DNA from: Pseudomonas frederiksbergensis
GTDB lineage: Bacteria > Pseudomonadota > Gammaproteobacteria > Pseudomonadales > Pseudomonadaceae
Length of the DNA stretch: 64,000 nt
Reading direction: 5' to 3'
Assembly (NCBI RefSeq): GCF_000802155.2
Contig: NZ_JQGJ02000003.1
Location: forward strand, 62,001 to 126,000
Numbering within the stretch: the stretch's first letter is position 1; each line of letters begins with the position of its first letter. Both the position numbers and the translations under genes were made by a program. Positions 15,901 through 22,626 of this stretch are shown here, piece after piece. The notes beneath the pieces were generated by a model, which was not told where the DNA came from, searched no databases, and was given only the letters and a program-made list of their open reading frames with translations.

Positions 15901-18366
15901 GGCCCGTGCCGCGCGCAAGATCAACGCCCGCAGCTCAGTCTGTAATTCTCGGGGGGCGCGCGGCGCAGAATTGCTCGTCGGCTTGCTGTACCTGCCCCGG
16001 CGCTCCACCTCGTCATCCTCAATCGCATTCAACCAGGCTGCACACTGCGTGACGATGCGCTGCGACACTGCGTTTGGGTAGTCCGCGCAAGCAGTCTGCC
16101 AAGTTTCGAACAGTGTGACGAGATCGCTTAAGTATGCATCCGGGATCGAATCGATCTCTTGGATAACCCATATCAACAAGCGACGCCATGCCCCGAAGTC
16201 CGATGGCCACCCTAGCGAATCTGCAATACGAATGCGTGCTGCAGCATCAAGATCGCTCCCAAGGACTCCGGACAACACCATTGGATTAGGCGTCGTCTTC
16301 TCGGCCTGCATCCACACCAAAAGTTTCCCGAAGAGCTGATGGGTGTTGGCTGCCAATGCCGCAGCAAACATGTCGACGTGCTCGGCGAAGCGTGGACTGA
16401 ACACAGGCGATACGAGCCAAGCACGCAACCACTGCGGCCTCACCTGAGCCTGCTCGAGCGCGCGGAGTTCGCGCGACCATTGGTCAGGTATCAGATAAGT
16501 GGCCTGCGACAGCAGTTCTACCACCCGCGCCAATGCAGGCGGTTCACCAGCCGCGGTCAAGGCATCGATCCAGTCATCTCCCTGATCCAACAACAGGTGG
16601 AGAAACGACCATTCGAAGAATATGTCGTGACTGAATTGCGCTGTATGCCCCTTACGCACCTGCTGCACCAAGCCGTCCTCCTCTAACGCCGGAAGTACCT
16701 CCTGTGTCGCGGGCGAAAGGTCACGTATGCGGATATTGCGCCCCAAATCCGGCGCGCTGCGCTGTGCTAGCTCAATCAGACCCCGCTGCCTCGCTAGCGC
16801 CTGGGGCACATGCGCGTCGTAGCCACCGCGAGTCCACCAAGCATCTACGAGATCCACCTCCGACTGAGGCGCGAATCCTGATGGATAGGCCGCCTGGGAA
16901 AACCCTCGTGCCAGAACAGCTGCAAAGAACGGGCGTCGTGCCAGTATGCGTACACGCTCATTTCCACCGATGAGGAGGGGCTGCAACGCCGGTAACGAAT
17001 GCGCGAGAGAGCTAGCCTCTTCGTCCGTCAGGTTCTCCACATCCACATAACCCACACCACTTGCCAGCAGCGCAGGAGGAACCCAGTTGCGCAGAGGCTC
17101 GATACCAGCATCGCGCGCGGTAGCGACAACGCGCCAATTAGAAAGCGTCGGATTCGTCAGAAGCTGGCCAAACAAGTCGGTCACAATAGACCTCTGTTCC
17201 GGCGCAATACGGTCTAGACCATCGATGAGCAGCAAGGCATGACCGGTGGCCGCAACCTCTATGAGCAACGGCTCAATCGAGGTTGTCGTTAAGCCTATCG
17301 CGCGAGCATGCTCCGACCAACTGCGGCTAGAAATCCGGTTAGCCGTGAGGAACAAGGTGGTTCCCTCGGCGGCCAGCTCATGCACAAGATCGCGTAACAG
17401 AACTGTCTTTCCGGTACCGGGAAGCCCTTTGATCAGCGTCAGGCGGTGGGCCGCAATTTGATTACTGAGCTGGTCGCGTAGCACCTGACGAGTTAGGTGC
17501 GTCCCTCCGATGTCATTGGCCTGTTGATCAAGCCAGTGGCGGGTGCTCTCTCGCAAAATTTGCATGTCGCCGACAAAAGCGGGAGCTCCTGCGAAACGCC
17601 AGCCTGCCAACGCGCGCACCAGCGATGCGCGTGTATGCACGGAGCTGCTACCTGCGCCATCGCGAGCAATCTGGCGCAGCAGATCCCACAAATCATTAGC
17701 ACGTGCCACTTGCCCCGGGGCAAGCGCACGCTGCAGGCTGGCAATTGCCTCGGCTTCGTGCGTCGATCCGACGTGAAGGAAGTCAAATCGGATCAGTACT
17801 AAGTGCGAAAAAAGGCGGTGCAACTGATCGTCAGACAGAGGTTTGCCTGTGCTCACAGCAATCATTCGAACCGCCGCGACTACAGCACGGTGAGCGGCTG
17901 AGGCACTCCCGCCCTCTTCAAACCGAGGCATGAAGGACGCAGTTGTATCAGAACCACGTGCCCACTCACAGACGGTCGTGAAAGCCCGGGATGTCTCTTC
18001 CGCCACAGCACCCGTTATCACCCCAACGCGATCTATGTGCTCGCGAAAGTCGGGCTTTTGTAACGTTTGCCAACTGTGTTGAATAATATCTCGGAAGTCG
18101 GTGTTGGTTTCCGCCCCCGAAATAGTGAGCGAACGCTTAACCTGGAGCGACAAGCGCATGACTGTTCCATCCGCCAAGGACGCCGCATCGACGATCACGT
18201 CATCGAGTGGCTCGCCAAAGTCAGCCTGCTGCTGTGCAACGCGCTTCACAACCCTACCATCAAGGGCGGCTGCAGTCGTATCACCGACCATGGCCGCCAG
18301 GTACTGCGCCGTAACAGCGTCCTCGTAGGTGAATCCAGCACCACCAGTAAGTTCAGGCGAAGTCAT
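13000..18366 (-). CDS. Giant nuclease-STAND NTPase (probable antiphage protein)
   Basis: This is a 1788-residue protein. The N-terminus (GGAGFTYEDAVTAQYL, then DDVIVD at 55-60 and Q75-V-K77) has the same layout as the other STAND gene here and fits a D...QxK nuclease of the PD-(D/E)xK superfamily, Cap4/DUF4297-like. A P-loop NTPase follows: Walker A GLPGTGKT at 314-321 and Walker B ALLLIDGLD at 377-385. The remaining roughly 1300 residues are long helical repeats, typical of the sensor part of STAND/Avs-like proteins. The frame is intact. The likely mechanism, by family analogy, is binding a phage protein, oligomerising and degrading DNA. It could also belong to another restriction-type system. 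It is the last gene before the tRNA remnant, a usual place for cargo. Confidence 0.72.
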   Translation of the reverse strand: MTSPELTGGAGFTYEDAVTAQYLAAMVGDTTAAALDGRVVKRVAQQQADFGEPLDDVIVDAASLADGTVMRLSLQVKRSLTISGAETNTDFRDIIQHSWQTLQKPDFREHIDRVGVITGAVAEETSRAFTTVCEWARGSDTTASFMPRFEEGGSASAAHRAVVAAVRMIAVSTGKPLSDDQLHRLFSHLVLIRFDFLHVGSTHEAEAIASLQRALAPGQVARANDLWDLLRQIARDGAGSSSVHTRASLVRALAGWRFAGAPAFVGDMQILRESTRHWLDQQANDIGGTHLTRQVLRDQLSNQIAAHRLTLIKGLPGTGKTVLLRDLVHELAAEGTTLFLTANRISSRSWSEHARAIGLTTTSIEPLLIEVAATGHALLLIDGLDRIAPEQRSIVTDLFGQLLTNPTLSNWRVVATARDAGIEPLRNWVPPALLASGVGYVDVENLTDEEASSLAHSLPALQPLLIGGNERVRILARRPFFAAVLARGFSQAAYPSGFAPQSEVDLVDAWWTRGGYDAHVPQALARQRGLIELAQRSAPDLGRNIRIRDLSPATQEVLPALEEDGLVQQVRKGHTAQFSHDIFFEWSFLHLLLDQGDDWIDALTAAGEPPALARVVELLSQATYLIPDQWSRELRALEQAQVRPQWLRAWLVSPVFSPRFAEHVDMFAAALAANTHQLFGKLLVWMQAEKTTPNPMVLSGVLGSDLDAAARIRIADSLGWPSDFGAWRRLLIWVIQEIDSIPDAYLSDLVTLFETWQTACADYPNAVSQRIVTQCAAWLNAIEDDEVERRGRYSKPTSNSAPRAPRELQTELRALILRAARAYPDVVADYLARVETVERWSDSAFRELMTYAPVLAETHPAQLARVACQWFLEELPDATLERWRREAIQQSRRRKEVEAIPPEKRTRFDELEISSPFLGHSFSHHDWDRLSIGADHQGYFPASPLREPFHSLLMRDPEVSLALIRDLVNHATTAWSQLHRHWHRSNTPLPLVLEFPWGRHEFWGSDQHYAWFRGHGGPQVVECALMALERWAIAQLDAGRPLEDVLRQILYGHNSIGVLGIAVHLALRAKEASPTTLALIRSLRLCRLDLQRKVQEHQLQSAGLIGFEKGSVDATHRQAVADNMQMPSRSLELRDLVPLFVLGGDVTLRDACREALDDFPKKLEFASQEEAQDPEHVAELQRTAELWSELGHSENYKAEPIPGRSDAVQISMSSPRHAAPEVQAALQRHAQVGREMELWLWVEKCFSSRQWEPGFSADEAVERAVELIEAAAAGRSISLMPGSGLTEGAIAGTAAAVICFSDAGEHRAWADSTVESFCLMREEVDDIFARSVIPWHPKIFVARALAARIKSGSEHPDDREELYLLITHPLDSISLVALEEVASCWGSDARFAWCGLNLGLRLAQLVRRRDMYQLDTDARRQMEIDRRVTALAAALDEYSEQGPLPVWVRPLPSWRQIASDAESSSVFDEDEEDGWASTDDLWDSQYAANVLKNIPVGAVMASSYRVHYVDALEAFVSWTLDTINPAWRTERRRGRERGDANLYRWKDQLGNMLASVVPHLSGDETLRRLLRPILEQPDEIAMRLLAPFTVSLVCSEVLDAQEIRDDTLHLLQAVLERTLEVYDLRSRYSDGRIGGFDLPELIKSLLFVVVERAPGATRFANGNWNDLLKVMPLIDRMVRAAGWNPYVTRQFVTLCERSGAAYQADTFADQILSQIVDGRLPAGWKGSSIPAAIAALVQAHADRLHPLPAPLARKLLQVLDALVDLGDRRSAALQQSESFRGVCLAEVV

Positions 18367-18672
18367 GCTTGTCCGTGCCTCTTATAGTCTCGTCCTAAAA
18401 GCGCTCTCAAGCATGACCGCCTTTGGAAGCTCTCAACTTGCTAGGGCCAAAGGAGTAAATTTGAACGAGCAGCGAACAATCTTATACGATCAATGTGAGC
18501 TAGATCGAAGCCTTAGCCTTCCCTCTTAATGATCGGTACAATCACGGTACAGTACCCAGTTTGAGCAACCTTCTCAAAATTACGCTCAACATCAGTAACG
18601 ACGGGGCCTCCAGCTATGCCAACCTACGTTCACTTTCGAACGATTTCTCTAGATACAGCAGCTCGCCCAGCA
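18367..18672. other. End of the mobile element, no gene seen
   Basis: This 306-bp stretch separates the giant NTPase gene from the tRNA remnant. It should hold the promoter of the NTPase gene near 18367-18450 on the minus strand. A short imperfect direct repeat (ATCGGTACAATCACGGTACAGTACC) starts near 18532. No coding sequence is convincing. Confidence 0.4.
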
Positions 18673-18718
18673 ACTCATAATCCTTTGGTCCACGGTTCGA
18701 GTCCGTGTGGGCCCACCA
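18673..18718 (+). other. attR: 3' half of a CAU-anticodon tRNA gene (Met/Ile2)
   Basis: The 46 bases run from the anticodon loop (ACTCATAATCC, anticodon CAT) through a T-arm (GGTTCGAGTCC inside a paired stem) to the acceptor end TGGGCCCACCA. The 5' half is missing: no GGGCCCA lies at the expected distance upstream, and the bases before the loop do not pair with TCC. This is the trace left when an integrase inserts an element into a tRNA gene, the intact tRNA being rebuilt at the other end (left of this window). It marks the boundary between element and chromosome. Confidence 0.85.
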
Positions 18719-18722
18719 AATT

Positions 18723-18747
18723 GAAAGCCGCGCATTGCGCGGCTTTC
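18723..18747 (+). terminator. Hairpin terminator behind the tRNA remnant
   Basis: An 11-bp perfect stem (GAAAGCCGCGC, loop ATT, GCGCGGCTTTC) lies 4 bp after the CCA of the tRNA remnant, where the native tRNA gene terminator would be. The downstream T tract is weak. It also faces the end of the doxX gene on the other strand and could serve both. Confidence 0.65.
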
Positions 18748-18780
18748 GTCGTTTCCGGGGGGCACAAAGTTTCAGGTGGT

Positions 18781-19254
18781 TCACTTGATGCCAAGTGGCC
18801 GATCCAGCGACACCGCACCACCGCCACGGGCGGCGATGAGCAATAGCAAGCCTGCCCAGGAAAGATGGGTTGGCCAGGCATCAGGGTAGACAAACACTTG
18901 GATTACCAAAGTCATGCCCAGTAATGCCAATGCGGACAACCGCGAGAACAGGCCAAGCACCAGTAGCAATGGAAAAAAATGCTCACTGTAGGTTGCCAGA
19001 TGCGCGGCCAGTTCCGGCGTGATTAACGGCAACGAGTATTCCGTGCGAAACAACTCATAGGTACTGGGCGTGACCGTCAAAAAGCCACTGACTTTGGTCC
19101 GTCCCGACATCAGGAAAATGGCCGCAATGGCTAGACGGGCAACCAGCACCAACAGCGAATCACCCACTATCAAGCCAAGTCGGTCTGCAATGCGGTTCCA
19201 GATACTTCTCAAGGATTGGTCGGCTGTGGACGAAGTTTTTCGTATCGCGTCCAT
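18781..19254 (-). CDS. DoxX-family membrane protein of the bufferin operon
   Basis: This 157-residue protein has four membrane segments (about residues 33-50, 85-105, 108-125 and 128-143) and the DoxX signature around [22 protein letters not shown]. DoxX proteins are small integral membrane proteins, often in redox or metal-stress operons. It is the last gene of the bufA1-bufB-bufC cluster, 26 bp after bufC, and has a GGAG ribosome binding site 8 bp before the ATG. The biochemical role is unknown. It ends 62 bp from the tRNA remnant, so it is the first chromosomal gene beside the element. Confidence 0.82.
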   Translation of the reverse strand: MDAIRKTSSTADQSLRSIWNRIADRLGLIVGDSLLVLVARLAIAAIFLMSGRTKVSGFLTVTPSTYELFRTEYSLPLITPELAAHLATYSEHFFPLLLVLGLFSRLSALALLGMTLVIQVFVYPDAWPTHLSWAGLLLLIAARGGGAVSLDRPLGIK

Positions 19255-19280
19255 GATGGGCTCCGCTGGGCAAGTGGGTG

Positions 19281-20036
19281 TTATGGGATGCTTACAGAGG
19301 CGAACGCGTCGGCTCTGAACAAGCGGGCAATGAGTTCTGAAAAATCCAGGTCAGGCTGAACTTCAAGGGCCTTTTCTGCGGCCTGTCCAAGCGGTAGGTG
19401 TGCCGCGCAGGCATCCAGGAACGTACAATCCGCGACACTGGCGGCTTGCCAACACACTTGGGCTTGCTTGCGCGTCAGAAGCGCTCCTTCGCCGCGCCAG
19501 TCGAGTTCATCGGGTATGTCCCGCTCTTCCCGATTGAAACGCCAGAGGGTATAGGCAGGGTTGTCCGGGAACCACGCCCAACGGCAAGCGGCCTTCGGTG
19601 TGAGTCGGCTGAGAGCCAAGTCCGCTGGGGATAGATTCGCAAGTTCGCTCGGATCGACGTCGGGCTCATCCGCCGCGCAATGGACCTGGGTCCAAAGCAG
19701 ATCCAGGCGGGCGACATCGCCCAGATAAGGTAACTCTCGCGCATGTTCAAAAGCATTGAGAAAGTCCGGGAAGCCCGCTCCGTATTGCAGCAACCGGGAA
19801 TCCGTCGGGGGCGACTGCCGGACATGGACAGTCCCGGCAGCCTTGATCCACTCGGTACCAACCAAGCGCTCGACGGTGGGAAAGTTTGCAACTAATGCGT
19901 CCACCGATCCTTTCAACACCGTATTGCGGTACACCAAAAAACCGGGCTGTTCGATCAGCGTCGTCATTTCCGTCGAATTACGTTCATATAACGCATCGAT
20001 GAATGCATCCTGGAAACTTGCCAGCGAGGTGTTCAT
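19281..20036 (-). CDS. bufC: BufC-type partner protein (DUF2063)
   Basis: This 251-residue protein has the N-terminal DUF2063 pattern ([16 protein letters not shown], then F-L-V-Y-R-N-T and [14 protein letters not shown]). Proteins of this family work with DUF692/MNIO enzymes, presenting the precursor peptide during modification. The start codon overlaps the stop of bufB by four bases (ATGA), which indicates tight coupling. In bufferin systems BufB and BufC together modify cysteines of BufA so that it binds copper. Identification rests on sequence pattern and the operon; activity is inferred. Confidence 0.85.
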   Translation of the reverse strand: MNTSLASFQDAFIDALYERNSTEMTTLIEQPGFLVYRNTVLKGSVDALVANFPTVERLVGTEWIKAAGTVHVRQSPPTDSRLLQYGAGFPDFLNAFEHARELPYLGDVARLDLLWTQVHCAADEPDVDPSELANLSPADLALSRLTPKAACRWAWFPDNPAYTLWRFNREERDIPDELDWRGEGALLTRKQAQVCWQAASVADCTFLDACAAHLPLGQAAEKALEVQPDLDFSELIARLFRADAFASVSIP

Positions 20037-20887
20037 ATCGTCACTTCCGATACTCGCCGATTCCCAATGTTCAATAACATCTGCGCCCTGGCTCGTTCAG
20101 CCAGCAAGACATCGAACCCAGGGATGTTGTCGTCGCGCTCGATCAGGGTCGGACGCATCCCGATCCGTTCGATAACGCGTCGATACAACTGCCAGACATC
20201 TTCAGCGATGGGGGCATCGTGCGTGTCTATCAGCAATTGCGTGTTTCCCGGGTCCACCGCGTGGCCTGCCAGATGGATTTCCATGATCGCCTCGGCCGGG
20301 AAGGCATCCAGATAACTCGACGCATCAAAGCCCAAGTTATGCGCGCTGATATGGACGTTATTGATATCCAGCAGCAACCCGCAGCCAGTCCTTATGCTCA
20401 GTTCGGTCAAGAACTCTATTTCGCTGAATTCATGCCCCGGCAAGCTCAGATAGTGAGTGGGGTTTTCAATGGCGATCGAACGTCCAAGGGCTTCTTGTGT
20501 TCGTTGGATATTGCTTGCGATGCGCTGTAACGCCTCGACTGTACGAGGAAATGGCAGCAAGTCGGGATGATATTGGCCACGCCATGCAGACCAGGCCAGA
20601 TGTTCGGAAATCAGTGCAGGCTGTATCCGGTCGACCAATGCCTTGAAGCGCTTCAGATGGCTTTCGTCCGGTGGGCAATCGGCAGCCAGAGAGAGTGAAA
20701 CACCGTGCAGCGACAACGGGTGTTGGCTACCAATTGCCTCAAGCCACGCGAGACGGGGGCCACCTTCTACCATGTAGTTTTCCGGATGAACTTCGAACCA
20801 GAGCCCCTCGGCAGCGCAATCAAACGCATCAGGGTAATGGTTCGGTTTCAGGCCAAGTCCGGCCCCCATCTGGAATACAGTTTTCAT
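20033..20887 (-). CDS. bufB: BufB-type multinuclear non-heme iron oxidase (DUF692/MNIO)
   Basis: This is a 284-residue protein of the DUF692 TIM-barrel family. Recognisable blocks are [15 protein letters not shown] at the start, [53 protein letters not shown] and EIHLAGH, which supply the His/Asp/Glu iron ligands. MNIO enzymes modify peptide cysteines; in bufferin operons the product is a copper-binding heterocycle. The true start is the ATG at 20887; an upstream extension to 21085 overlaps the bufA1 gene. It lies 26 bp after bufA1 and overlaps bufC. Confidence 0.87.
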   Translation of the reverse strand: MKTVFQMGAGLGLKPNHYPDAFDCAAEGLWFEVHPENYMVEGGPRLAWLEAIGSQHPLSLHGVSLSLAADCPPDESHLKRFKALVDRIQPALISEHLAWSAWRGQYHPDLLPFPRTVEALQRIASNIQRTQEALGRSIAIENPTHYLSLPGHEFSEIEFLTELSIRTGCGLLLDINNVHISAHNLGFDASSYLDAFPAEAIMEIHLAGHAVDPGNTQLLIDTHDAPIAEDVWQLYRRVIERIGMRPTLIERDDNIPGFDVLLAERARAQMLLNIGNRRVSEVTI

Positions 20888-20913
20888 GGTCGGTGAGCCC
20901 CTTGGTATTGCGA

Positions 20914-21186
20914 TTACATAGGTGTTAGAGAGCCCATGCCTTTCGGTGTCTTGATGGAGGTGCACGTACCGGCAGGAACGTTTTTCCAGGCATTTGCCTG
21001 ATAATCCGTCTTCGAGGTGCCAGCACAGGTAGTGCCTGCGCCCGCTTTGCAATCGTTCTTTCCAGCAAGGGAAACGCCGTAGCATTTCTCCATGGCGCCT
21101 GCCGCTGCAGGCGTTTCGGCGGCGATGGCACCGGCGGCGAACGACGAGAAGGCAATGGCGAGGGTGGCAAGTTTCAGGTTGTTCAT
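20914..21186 (-). CDS. bufA1: Bufferin precursor BufA1 (DUF2282)
   Basis: This 90-residue precursor has a Sec signal peptide (residues 1-23, ending AIAAE) and four cysteines in the mature part (Cys35, 46, 54, 75) within [15 protein letters not shown]7-C-AGTSKTDY and A-W-K-x-V-P-x-G-T-C. This is the DUF2282 pattern. Bufferins are exported, post-translationally modified peptides that sequester copper in the periplasm. The ATG at 21186 is preceded by GGAGAG. A TGTAACC-N16-CGAA promoter lies about 70 bp upstream on the same strand, matching control by the adjacent sigma factor. Confidence 0.85.
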   Translation of the reverse strand: MNNLKLATLAIAFSSFAAGAIAAETPAAAGAMEKCYGVSLAGKNDCKAGAGTTCAGTSKTDYQANAWKNVPAGTCTSIKTPKGMGSLTPM

Positions 21187-21256
21187 GATTCTCTCCAGAA
21201 GATGGGTTGGTCGCCTCATCAGTGCTGGGGCACTGTGTTTGCGATCCAACAAGTAG

Positions 21257-21283
21257 TTCGATGTCGTTCCGGATTCGGTTACA
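21257..21283 (-). promoter_or_regulatory. SigF-type promoter of bufA1 operon
   Basis: On the minus strand TGTAACC (21283-21277) and CGAA (21260-21257) are separated by exactly 16 bases. As I recall it, this is the consensus for the Caulobacter SigF regulon, whose sigma factor and DUF1109 anti-sigma factor have counterparts next door. Transcription would begin near 21250, giving a leader of about 65 bases. Confidence 0.75.
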
Positions 21284-21398
21284 GCGACCGCAAAATATTT
21301 CTCAGGCCAGCAAACATAATTGCCTGTTACCTTACGGCGGGAAGTCGGATGTAAGATTCGCTGCCGCCAGCAGCAGGAACGAGATATTTTCCCTTTCG

Positions 21399-21425
21399 TG
21401 TAACCAGAGCGAACGATGGAACGAA
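21399..21425 (+). promoter_or_regulatory. SigF-type promoter of the sigma factor gene (autoregulation)
   Basis: On the plus strand TGTAACC (21399-21405) and CGAA (21422-21425) are separated by exactly 16 bases, the same signature as the divergent bufA1 promoter. The -10 element overlaps the first ATG of the sigma gene (21416). A transcript starting about 7 bases later could not use that ATG, so either an upstream promoter also exists or translation starts further in. Confidence 0.65.
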
Positions 21426-21988
21426 CTACGGATAACGATGCTTTGCGCAGCCGAGAACTCCACCTTCAGTCCTTGTTTCTCTCAGGCCTGGATGGAGACG
21501 AACGGGCTTATCGCACGTTTTTATCCGAGCTAAGCGGTCATCTTCGCGGTTTTCTACGCTCGAGGCTTCAACAGCGCCCCGGTGAAATCGAGGATTTGCT
21601 GCAAGAGGTTTTACTGGCCGTTCATAATGCGCGCCAGACTTACCAGGCAGATCAACCGCTGACGGCATGGGTCTTTGCCATTGCGCGCTACAAACTCATC
21701 GACTTTTTCCGTGGGAGGTCACGCCATGACGTGTTCAACGACTCCCTCGACGATGCGGCAGAGCTGTTTGCCGAGCCACATCTTGAACCTGCGCAGGCCA
21801 GTCGCGACCTGGGCAAGTTGCTTGAGCAACTGCCTGAACGCCAACGTCTACCTATCGTACGCGTGAAACTGGAAGGGCTGTCTGTTACTGAAGCCGCTCA
21901 AACGACGGGCTTATCCGAGTCTGCGGTGAAGATCGGGATACACCGAGGGCTTAAAGCCCTGGCGTTGAGAGTGAGAGGTACACCATGA
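21416..21988 (+). CDS. sigF: ECF sigma factor, SigF type
   Basis: This is a 190-residue sigma-70 family protein of the extracytoplasmic function class. Region 2 has [20 protein letters not shown] and [18 protein letters not shown]; region 4 has [44 protein letters not shown], a clear helix-turn-helix. It overlaps the DUF1109 anti-sigma gene by four bases. The pair matches SigF-NrsF of Caulobacter, which responds to heavy metals and drives bufferin genes. The start is uncertain: the ATG at 21416 overlaps a likely SigF -10 element, and TTG codons at 21443 and 21473 are alternatives. Confidence 0.85.
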   Translation: MERTTDNDALRSRELHLQSLFLSGLDGDERAYRTFLSELSGHLRGFLRSRLQQRPGEIEDLLQEVLLAVHNARQTYQADQPLTAWVFAIARYKLIDFFRGRSRHDVFNDSLDDAAELFAEPHLEPAQASRDLGKLLEQLPERQRLPIVRVKLEGLSVTEAAQTTGLSESAVKIGIHRGLKALALRVRGTP

Positions 21989-22626
21989 AGACTGACGATT
22001 TGATTTCCCTGCTCGCCGCGGGTGTTGCCCCGGTCGATCGCAGGGCGCCCGCCAAGCGATTCAGCATCGCGGTTCTAGCCGGCCTTCTGGGCGCCATTTT
22101 GCTAATGGTCACATTGAAGGGCGTGCGGCCAGACTTGGGCGAGGTCATGGCGACACCCATTTTCTGGGCCAAGATCGCATTTCCCCTCTGCCTGATGATC
22201 GGCGCGCTGGGCATGGTCATGAGGCTGGCTAGACCAGGAGCAACCTCAGGGCCCGGCAAGATCCTGATTGTCGCCGCTGTCACGGCGGTGTGGGTCGGCG
22301 CTGTCTATGTACTCATGGCGACCGCACCTGATAATCGCGTTGCGATCATTCTGGGCAATACCTGGCGGGTATGCGCGCTCAATATTGCCTTGTTGTCGAT
22401 TCCGGGATTTGTCGCGGTGTTCTGGGCGCTACGCGGTCTCGCCCCTACCAACCTGACACTTTCAGGCGCCTGCGGCGGACTGCTGGCCGGCTCGATGGCG
22501 ACGATTGCCTACTCCTTTCATTGCCCCGAGATGCAGGTCACATTTTGGGCAGTGTGGTATTTGTTGGGCATGCTGGTCCCGACGATACTGGGCGCCCTGC
22601 TCGGTCGACGCTGGCTGCGCTGGTAG
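21985..22626 (+). CDS. nrsF: NrsF-like anti-sigma factor (DUF1109)
   Basis: This 213-residue protein has about six membrane helices (near 28-45, 60-78, 93-110, 128-148, 157-175 and 188-205) after a short cytosolic N-terminus ([13 protein letters not shown]) that would hold the sigma factor. DUF1109 proteins are membrane anti-sigma factors for SigF. Cysteines 130 and 180 fall where I recall the metal-responsive cysteines of Caulobacter NrsF to be. The gene overlaps the sigma gene by four bases, supporting one-to-one production. Release of sigma on metal stress is inferred from the family. Confidence 0.83.
   Translation: MKTDDLISLLAAGVAPVDRRAPAKRFSIAVLAGLLGAILLMVTLKGVRPDLGEVMATPIFWAKIAFPLCLMIGALGMVMRLARPGATSGPGKILIVAAVTAVWVGAVYVLMATAPDNRVAIILGNTWRVCALNIALLSIPGFVAVFWALRGLAPTNLTLSGACGGLLAGSMATIAYSFHCPEMQVTFWAVWYLLGMLVPTILGALLGRRWLRW

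Noticed and set aside
18545..18620. Integrase or excisionase gene near the att site
   Set aside because: No reading frame with tyrosine-recombinase motifs is seen in the right end of the element; it is expected at the left end outside the window.
18643..18718. A complete functional tRNA gene
   Set aside because: The 5' acceptor strand and D-arm are missing and the anticodon stem does not pair on the left side, so only the 3' half is present.
20888..21085. Long N-terminal extension of bufB to 21085
   Set aside because: The extra 66 residues overlap the bufA1 gene in another frame and do not resemble the family.
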